Shown here one piece after another: positions 59,245 to 64,000 of a stretch of 64,000 nucleotides of DNA. The position numbers and the translations under genes were made by a program. Origin of the DNA: CALFXN01 sp937957815. GTDB taxonomy: Bacteria; Synergistota; Synergistia; Synergistales; Aminobacteriaceae. The first letter of the stretch is position 1. Each line of letters opens with the position of its first letter. The notes under the pieces were generated by a model that worked only from the letters and a program-made list of their open reading frames with translations, was not told the origin of the DNA and ran no database searches. The stretch is from positions 4,413 through 68,412 of the forward strand of contig DAIQNX010000017.1 of NCBI GenBank assembly GCA_036788195.1, written 5' to 3'.

Positions 59245-60102
59245 TCACTGCCTCTCCTGGGATGGTTCCATCCGCTTCGAAAGATCGACCGTTATCTCGA
59301 CGACAAGCTCGCGCTGGGCAAGTTCCTTGACCTTCCACGCGATCGGGATTCCCCTCTTCCGGTTTCCCTCGACGAGCACGGCGAGTTCCTTGAGGAGTTC
59401 CCCCGTCGGACCGTCCGGTCCCGCAAAGGGAAGATCCTTCCTGTCCCCCGACCTTCGCCCCGGTTTCGTCCCCGTTTCCTTCGCGAGCCTCTCGACCTCT
59501 CCCGCGGGCGTATTCTCCTCGATCGCCTGCTTCGCGAGAGAACGCTGCTCTTCCTCCGGCAGGCCGACAAGCGCGCGGGCCTGGCGCTCGCCGAGGCGCC
59601 CCTCGATGACGAACCTCTGTACTTCCGGGTCGAGACGCAGCAGACGCAGTTTGTTCGCGAGGGAAGCCTGGGAAAGACCGATCCGCTTCGCGGCGTCGAC
59701 CTGCGTCCACCCGGTCCTGTCGAGAATGTCGCGAAGGCACATCGCCTCCTCGACCGCGGAGAGATCGCTCCTGTGAATGTTCTCGACAAGGGCGAAGATT
59801 TGCTGTTCGGATGGGGTGACCTCTGTGATGAGCGCCGGAATCGTCGCAAGTCCCGCGATCTTCGCGGCACGGAGTCGTCGTTCTCCCGCGACGAGCTCGT
59901 ACCCCTGGTCCTGTTTACAAACGACGATCGGCTGCAGAACGCCGACCTCCCTGATGGAGTCCGCGAGTTGCTGAAGTTCCTCGACATCGAAATGCTGACG
60001 GGGCTGCCGGGGATTCGGATGAACCGATTCGACCGGAACGTGTGCGAGCTCCGGCTTCCGGGAAGTTCCGTCGTCCTGGAGAAAGTGCATCATGCCCGAC
60101 AT
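59245..60102 (-). CDS. parB: ParB/Noc-family chromosome partition protein
   Basis: A 285-aa CTPase/DNA-binding protein. It has VESVHPNPRQPRQHFD, LADSIREVGVLQPIVV, the CTP-binding ELVAGERRLRAAKIAG, ALVENIHRSDLSAVEEA, and a central HTH (TQVDAAKRIGLSQASLANKLRLLRL in parts); a C-terminal dimerisation domain follows a Lys/Arg/Gly linker. It loads on parS and condenses the origin region. No canonical parS was seen next to it. No parA is adjacent; one lies 9 kb away in the same transcription direction. GAGGAAGAC precedes the ATG. Confidence 0.92.
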   Translation of the reverse strand: MSGMMHFLQDDGTSRKPELAHVPVESVHPNPRQPRQHFDVEELQQLADSIREVGVLQPIVVCKQDQGYELVAGERRLRAAKIAGLATIPALITEVTPSEQQIFALVENIHRSDLSAVEEAMCLRDILDRTGWTQVDAAKRIGLSQASLANKLRLLRLDPEVQRFVIEGRLGERQARALVGLPEEEQRSLAKQAIEENTPAGEVERLAKETGTKPGRRSGDRKDLPFAGPDGPTGELLKELAVLVEGNRKRGIPIAWKVKELAQRELVVEITVDLSKRMEPSQERQ

Positions 60103-60175
60103 GTCTTCCTCGCTCCCTTATATTCTCCGGTTCCATCATACAGCCGGAGATCGTTCTCCGGGTCCAGAAAAACGC

Positions 60176-61525
60176 CTAATACGACCTCGCGGGATTCTCG
60201 AATTTCGTGTATTCCCTCAGGAAGACGAGCTGGACCTCACCGGTCGGCCCGTTCCGGTGCTTCGCGATGTTCAGGTACGCAAGCGTATTTTCTTCCTCCT
60301 CGGGGACTGGAGAATCGTAATACCCCGGCCTGTAGAGCAGGATGACGATGTCCGCGTCCTGCTCGATGGCCCCACTGTCCCGAAGGTCGGAAAGCTGCGG
60401 CTTCTTGTCGGTCCGCTGTTCGACGGCCCGCGAAAGCTGCGACAGCGCGATGATCGGAACATTCAGTTCACGCGCGACGCCCTTCAGGGCACGGGAGATT
60501 TCGGCAACTTCCTGCTGCTTGCTGTCGATCTTCCGCGCGTAGTTCATCAGCTGGAGATAATCGACGACGACCAGTCCGAGATTTTTGAAACGGGACTGGA
60601 AACGGCGGCACCTCGCCCGGAATTCGAGCGTCGAGAGCATCGAACTGTCGTCGATGTAAATCGGAGCCGACGAAAGCCTCCCGGCCGCGTCTGCGAGCTT
60701 TTCCCAGGCGGACTCGGCAAACGCCCCGGTCCTGAGTTCGTGGATGTTGATCCGCGCTTCGGCTCCGAGCATCCGCTGGACGAGCTGCTCCGCACCCATT
60801 TCCAGGCTGAAGATCAGAGTGGGAGCTTCTTTCGTGACGCCGCAGTACTGCGCCATGTTGATCGCGAGCGCGGTCTTTCCCATCGAAGGACGAGCGGCGA
60901 TGATATTCAGGCTGCCCGGTTGAAATCCTCCCGTCATCCGGTCGAGCTCGAAAAATCCCGATGGAAGCCCCGTTACATCCTGATCCGCCTTGTGATACTG
61001 CTCTTCGATGGTATGAAACGCCTGTCCGAGAACATCGGCGATCGACCGGAAATTCGTCCTGTTGCGGTGCATCGCGATCTCGAAGACCGCGCGCTCCGCT
61101 TCCTCGAGGATTTCCTCGACGTCCATGTCCTCGGAGTATCCGAGGCGCGTTATGGTCGTTCCCGCCGCGATGAGCCGCCTGTGAATCCCCTTGTCCTTGA
61201 CGATGCGCGCATAGTATTCCGCATTCGCCGTACTCGATACCTGGTCCACGAGCGAGGCGACAAACGGCTGCCCCCCGAGCCGGTCGCTCTTGCCCGTACG
61301 CGACATCTCCTCCAGCAGCGTCAGGGGGTCGATCGCGATGTCCCTCTGGGACATGTCCGCGATCATCTCGTAGGCGGTCCGGTTCGAAAGATCGTAAAAA
61401 TCCTCCGGAGAAAGAAGTTCGGTGACGACATTGAGAGCGTCCCTGTCCATCAGGCACGCCCCGAGGACCGCGCGCTCCGCCTCGAGACTATATGGGGGCG
61501 TCCGTTCGAAGGATCCGTCCGGCAC
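60176..61525 (-). CDS. dnaB: Replicative DNA helicase DnaB
   Basis: A 449-aa RecA-fold hexameric helicase. The N-terminal scaffold domain (PPYSLEAERAVLGACLMD) is followed by a linker and the ATPase core: Walker A IIAARPSMGKTALAINMA, Walker B LVVVDYLQLM, and ALSQLSRAVEQR..KKPQLSDLRDSGAIEQDADIV near the end. There is no intein. GTG at 61525 overlaps the rplI stop (TAGTG). Confidence 0.95.
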   Translation of the reverse strand: MPDGSFERTPPYSLEAERAVLGACLMDRDALNVVTELLSPEDFYDLSNRTAYEMIADMSQRDIAIDPLTLLEEMSRTGKSDRLGGQPFVASLVDQVSSTANAEYYARIVKDKGIHRRLIAAGTTITRLGYSEDMDVEEILEEAERAVFEIAMHRNRTNFRSIADVLGQAFHTIEEQYHKADQDVTGLPSGFFELDRMTGGFQPGSLNIIAARPSMGKTALAINMAQYCGVTKEAPTLIFSLEMGAEQLVQRMLGAEARINIHELRTGAFAESAWEKLADAAGRLSSAPIYIDDSSMLSTLEFRARCRRFQSRFKNLGLVVVDYLQLMNYARKIDSKQQEVAEISRALKGVARELNVPIIALSQLSRAVEQRTDKKPQLSDLRDSGAIEQDADIVILLYRPGYYDSPVPEEEENTLAYLNIAKHRNGPTGEVQLVFLREYTKFENPARSY

Positions 61526-61974
61526 TAGAAAACTCCGTCGACCTGGAGCGTCATCTGCGCCTCGACGCCGGGAAAGAGCCGCAGAACGACTGTGTATGCG
61601 CCGGTATGACGGACCGTTTCCTCAAGGCGAATGTCCTTCTTGTCGACCCGGACGCCGAGCTGCTTTTCGATGCCTTCCGCGATGTCTGCTCCGGTGACGC
61701 CGCCGAAAAGCTTGCCCTTTTCCCCGGCGCTCACGGTCAGAACCACCCTCTTGCCCTGAAGGAGCTTTCTCTGTTCCTCCGCGACTGCGCGGTTCTTCTC
61801 TTCCCTGTTCTGCCGGGCTTCGTGACGGGTCTTCCATTCGTTCACCTTCGAGGGCGTCGCTTCCTCGGCAAGCCCCTTCGGTATCAGAAAGTTGCGGGCA
61901 TACCCTTCGGAAGCCTCCATCAGATCTCCGCGTTTCCCGAGCTTCGGGACATCGTTCAAAAGAATGACCTTCAT
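61525..61974 (-). CDS. rplI: 50S ribosomal protein L9
   Basis: A 149-aa bL9 protein: MKVILLNDVPKLGKRGDL and YARNFLIPKGLAEEAT form the N-terminal rRNA-binding domain, followed by the long charged helix and the C-terminal domain (KLFGGVTGADIAEGIEKQLG). The standard place is between DUF2232 and dnaB. Its ATG overlaps the DUF2232 stop (ATGA). Confidence 0.97.
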   Translation of the reverse strand: MKVILLNDVPKLGKRGDLMEASEGYARNFLIPKGLAEEATPSKVNEWKTRHEARQNREEKNRAVAEEQRKLLQGKRVVLTVSAGEKGKLFGGVTGADIAEGIEKQLGVRVDKKDIRLEETVRHTGAYTVVLRLFPGVEAQMTLQVDGVF

Positions 61975-62927
61975 GCGCTTCCCCTCCCAACCCTGTTTCT
62001 CACATCGAACCACATGTCCCCCGCGCCCGCCATGACGGCTACAGTCGAGAAGAGGGGGATGAACACGACCATCACTATAATAATCGCACCGAACGGCGCT
62101 TTCCAGCTCCATCGTCTGAGGAAGAACCAGAGGAGAGAGACTCCCTGAAGAAGAAAGACGACATGGATGCACATCTTGAGATTGATGGCTATCTTCGTCG
62201 CGAAGAGCCCCCACTCGGTGTCCTGTCCGAGGAACGGAAGAAGGAGAGAGACGACGAGGGCTCCGAGGACGCTCTTCGGAAAACGCCACTCCGAAAACGA
62301 CGGCAGGGACGGCATGTCTCCCCCCGTCCTTCGGACGACCGCGGCGCTCACGACGTAACTCAGGTAGCAGTCGAGCGCGGACGCCATGATCAGAATCGTC
62401 GGGAATATCGTGGGAAGCAGACGCAGCGCGGCCATAACCTGCTCGCGCGCCTGGGAGAGCGCATCGGAAGACGCCCCGAACGTCCCGTAGAAGGCGAAGA
62501 TGCGATCGACGACCTCCGTGATTTCCTTCGGGTCCATCGAGAACGGATCGACTCCCGTAAGTGCCTTCGCAGCCACCATCAGCAGGATCTTGCTGCCAAG
62601 AGAGACGAGAATCCCGTACAGGATGACGTCGACACCGCGGGAGCAGCGCCCGGCGAGGACTCCGAGCCCCACACCGAGAACGCCGAACCCGAGAAAGAAA
62701 AAAGCGGCTCCCGTCGGCCCTGAAAGCATAAGGACGATCGCAGTCGCGGCAATGAGCCCCAGTGCCGCGAACCGGATGCTGTGGCGCAGTCCCAGGACGA
62801 CGAGAGGCGCCGGGCACAGAAAGGAGAACGCTATTCCCGCGACGGGAAGAAAACGGGCCGCGAGGAAGAGGGCTGCCGCCAGCCCTGCAAGAAGGGACGC
62901 CTCAACCATATTTCGCGTCGAAACCAC
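61971..62927 (-). CDS. DUF2232 (YybS-like) membrane protein
   Basis: A 318-aa polytopic protein with about 8 spans, identified by the DUF2232 pattern (LAARFLPVAGIAFSFLCPAPLVVLGLRHS in parts; AAFFFLGFGVLGVGLGVLAGR) and by its classic location between rpsR and rplI, as YybS in Bacillus. Function is unknown; a transporter-like fold is assumed. The start is GTG at 62927 after AGGAGGAACCCC. Confidence 0.85.
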   Translation of the reverse strand: MVSTRNMVEASLLAGLAAALFLAARFLPVAGIAFSFLCPAPLVVLGLRHSIRFAALGLIAATAIVLMLSGPTGAAFFFLGFGVLGVGLGVLAGRCSRGVDVILYGILVSLGSKILLMVAAKALTGVDPFSMDPKEITEVVDRIFAFYGTFGASSDALSQAREQVMAALRLLPTIFPTILIMASALDCYLSYVVSAAVVRRTGGDMPSLPSFSEWRFPKSVLGALVVSLLLPFLGQDTEWGLFATKIAINLKMCIHVVFLLQGVSLLWFFLRRWSWKAPFGAIIIVMVVFIPLFSTVAVMAGAGDMWFDVRNRVGRGSA

Positions 62928-62953
62928 GGGGTTCCTCCTCTTCAGACGACATG

Positions 62954-62988
62954 AAAAAGAGGGGAGAAGCGATTCCGCCGCCCCCCTC
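62954..62988 (-). terminator. Hairpin with T-run between rpsR and the DUF2232 gene
   Basis: On the minus strand GAGGGG...CCCCTC is followed by TTTTT. It would allow higher output of rpsF-ssb-rpsR than of the downstream genes. Read-through must occur unless another promoter lies inside. Confidence 0.5.
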
Positions 62989-63021
62989 GAACAGTGATCG
63001 TACCGATTTCCGGCGAATCCG

Positions 63022-63312
63022 CTAGTCTACGGCGTAGGGAAGCAACGCCATATAACGCGCCCGCTTCACCGCGATCGTCAGCTGACGCTGATGCTTCGCG
63101 CAGTTTCCGGAAACGCGCCGCGGCATGATCTTGCCGCGGTCACTGATGTATTTGCGGAGTTTCTCGACATCCTTGTAATCGACGTGCTCGATCTTGTCGA
63201 CACAGAAAAAACAGACCTTCGGGCGACGTTTCCCGCCCCTGCGGCCCGCACCGCCACGCGGTCTGTCACCGCCCGCCGCGCCACCCGCAGCTCCGGCTCC
63301 GTATGCGGCCAT
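63022..63312 (-). CDS. rpsR: 30S ribosomal protein S18
   Basis: A 96-aa bS18 with the core RPKVCFFCVDKIEHVDYKDVEKL and RRVSGNCAKHQRQLTIAVKRARYMALLPY. Cysteines in CFFC plus NCAKH suggest the zinc-binding form. The first 30 residues (AAYGAGAAGGAAGG, then RPRGGAGRRGGKRR) are a Gly/Ala/Arg-rich extension beyond the usual short start. Confidence 0.96.
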   Translation of the reverse strand: MAAYGAGAAGGAAGGDRPRGGAGRRGGKRRPKVCFFCVDKIEHVDYKDVEKLRKYISDRGKIMPRRVSGNCAKHQRQLTIAVKRARYMALLPYAVD

Positions 63313-63333
63313 GCGTGGTCCTCCTTTCGTCCC

Positions 63334-63804
63334 CTAGAAGGGGATTTCAACCTCATCTTCATTTCCGGCGTCCACCTGGGAAATATCCATCGGGAAATCA
63401 TCCCCACCGAACCCCTTTTCCCGAAGACTGCCGAACTCTCCACCCTCGGAAGCCCCCTGCTCGTCGGACTTCCTGCCGCCGAGGAACACCACGCTCGATG
63501 CGACGACCTCGGTCACCCATCGCTTCGTACCGTCCTTGGCGTCGTAGTTCCGGACCTGGATACGCCCCTCGACAAGAACGGGACGCCCCTTCCGGAGATA
63601 CTTCTCACAGTTTTCCGCCTGCGCCCCCCAGACAACGACGGGAACGAAGTCCGTTCGTTCCTGGAGATCGCCGCCGGCTCCCTTCCACTGGCTGCCGATG
63701 GCCACCGTGAAACTCGCGACGGCCTGCTTGTTGACGGTATACCTGATCTCGGGATCCTTCGTCAGATTCCCCATCAGGATAACCTTGTTGAACCCCCGGG
63801 CCAT
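63334..63804 (-). CDS. ssb: Single-stranded DNA-binding protein
   Basis: A 156-aa SSB: OB-fold start FNKVILMGNLTKDPEIRYT, WVTEVVASSVVFLGG, a Gly/Glu-rich linker, and the acidic tip ending EDEVEIPF that binds partner proteins. Between rpsF and rpsR as in most bacteria. GAGGAG overlaps the end of rpsF. Confidence 0.96.
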   Translation of the reverse strand: MARGFNKVILMGNLTKDPEIRYTVNKQAVASFTVAIGSQWKGAGGDLQERTDFVPVVVWGAQAENCEKYLRKGRPVLVEGRIQVRNYDAKDGTKRWVTEVVASSVVFLGGRKSDEQGASEGGEFGSLREKGFGGDDFPMDISQVDAGNEDEVEIPF

Positions 63805-63808
63805 CGGA

Positions 63809-64000
63809 CTACTCCTCGTCGAGGCAGACGATCATGGTTCTCATCACGTTCTGCCGCAGCCCCAGAAGTCGCTTGAGTTCGACGATCCGGTCCGGTTCTA
63901 CGGAAAACGCGGTGAGCGAATATACCCCCTCCTGCTTCTTCCGGATGGGATACGCAAACCGCCGCTTCCCCCAAACATCCGTCTTGGCAACCTCTCCGCC
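63809..64000 (-). CDS. rpsF: 30S ribosomal protein S6 (partial, C-terminal part)
   Basis: The last 63 codons of bS6: GGEVAKTDVWGKRRFAYPIR, then KKQEGVYSLTAF, PDRIVELKRLLGL and NVMRTMIVCLDEE. The start lies beyond the right edge. It is probably the first gene of the 18-kb minus-strand transcription unit. Confidence 0.93.
   Translation of the reverse strand, partial: GGEVAKTDVWGKRRFAYPIRKKQEGVYSLTAFSVEPDRIVELKRLLGLRQNVMRTMIVCLDEE

Noticed and set aside
60146..60163. CCGGAGA-ACGA-TCTCCGG hairpin between dnaB and parB
   Set aside because: Only 7 bp with no T-tract; too weak to call a terminator.
1..64000. CRISPR arrays, tRNA and rRNA genes, integrases
   Set aside because: None recognised on reading; short tRNAs could be missed without a covariance search.

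Overview
The window looks like a GC-rich chromosomal segment from a diderm (outer-membrane) bacterium that also carries genes familiar from Gram-positives. The outer membrane is implied by a CMP-Kdo synthetase, an O-antigen-ligase-like protein and a secretin. RNase Y, YmdB, SepF, DivIVA, YggS and the S6-SSB-S18-DUF2232-L9-DnaB ribosomal/replication run sit beside them. Together with a type III glutamine synthetase, FolE2, a TRAP transporter and an NSS symporter, this mix suggests Synergistota. That placement is inference from gene content. No rRNA, tRNA, CRISPR array or complete mobile element was recognised. One 100-N assembly gap lies at 15160-15259.

Left part (1-20 kb). A YlxM fragment (-) diverges from a LUD-domain protein and an asparaginase-fold protein that lacks catalytic residues. 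A tightly coupled minus-strand operon follows: XRE regulator, ImmA/IrrE-type metalloprotease, radical SAM enzyme, YbaK deacylase. The radical SAM gene contains an in-frame TGA. Upstream lie the CCA-adding enzyme with a 30-aa membrane peptide, then an Lgt-like gene. On the plus strand, kdsB-kdnB-kdnA looks like a pathway for 8-amino-Kdo. Next come a minus operon of flavoprotein, DJ-1/PfpI protein and phosphoglucomutase, a class IV aminotransferase, an unrecognised 420-aa protein, a secreted alginate-lyase-like protein, and a plus-strand run of SMR-like protein, MutY and nitroreductase.

Middle part (20-45 kb). An NSS symporter is followed by hypCDE without hydrogenase genes. Then comes a long minus-strand run: queD, folE2, 2-hydroxyacid dehydrogenase, HlyD-like protein, yggS, sepF, divIVA, recG, recX, rny, ymdB. 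Divergent from it is a type III glutamine synthetase. The next minus-strand run is iclR, M20 peptidase, yhdT, panF, panB, panE, dctP, dctQ, dctM, apparently one regulated unit for pantoate/pantothenate supply and organic-acid uptake.

Right part (45-64 kb). Everything is on the minus strand and closely spaced. It reads rpsF, ssb, rpsR, DUF2232, rplI, dnaB, parB, O-antigen-ligase-like protein, gspJ, K, L, M, N, C, I-like, D, parA, gspE, F, G, H, and ends at a strong terminator. A nearly complete type II secretion system is therefore embedded in a replication/partition transcription unit, with the ParA ATPase inside the secretion genes and ParB at the other end.

Most adjacent genes in these operons overlap by 1-8 bases (ATGA, GTGA, TAGTG), so translational coupling is widespread. 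TGA is commonly used as a stop, so it is not generally reassigned.
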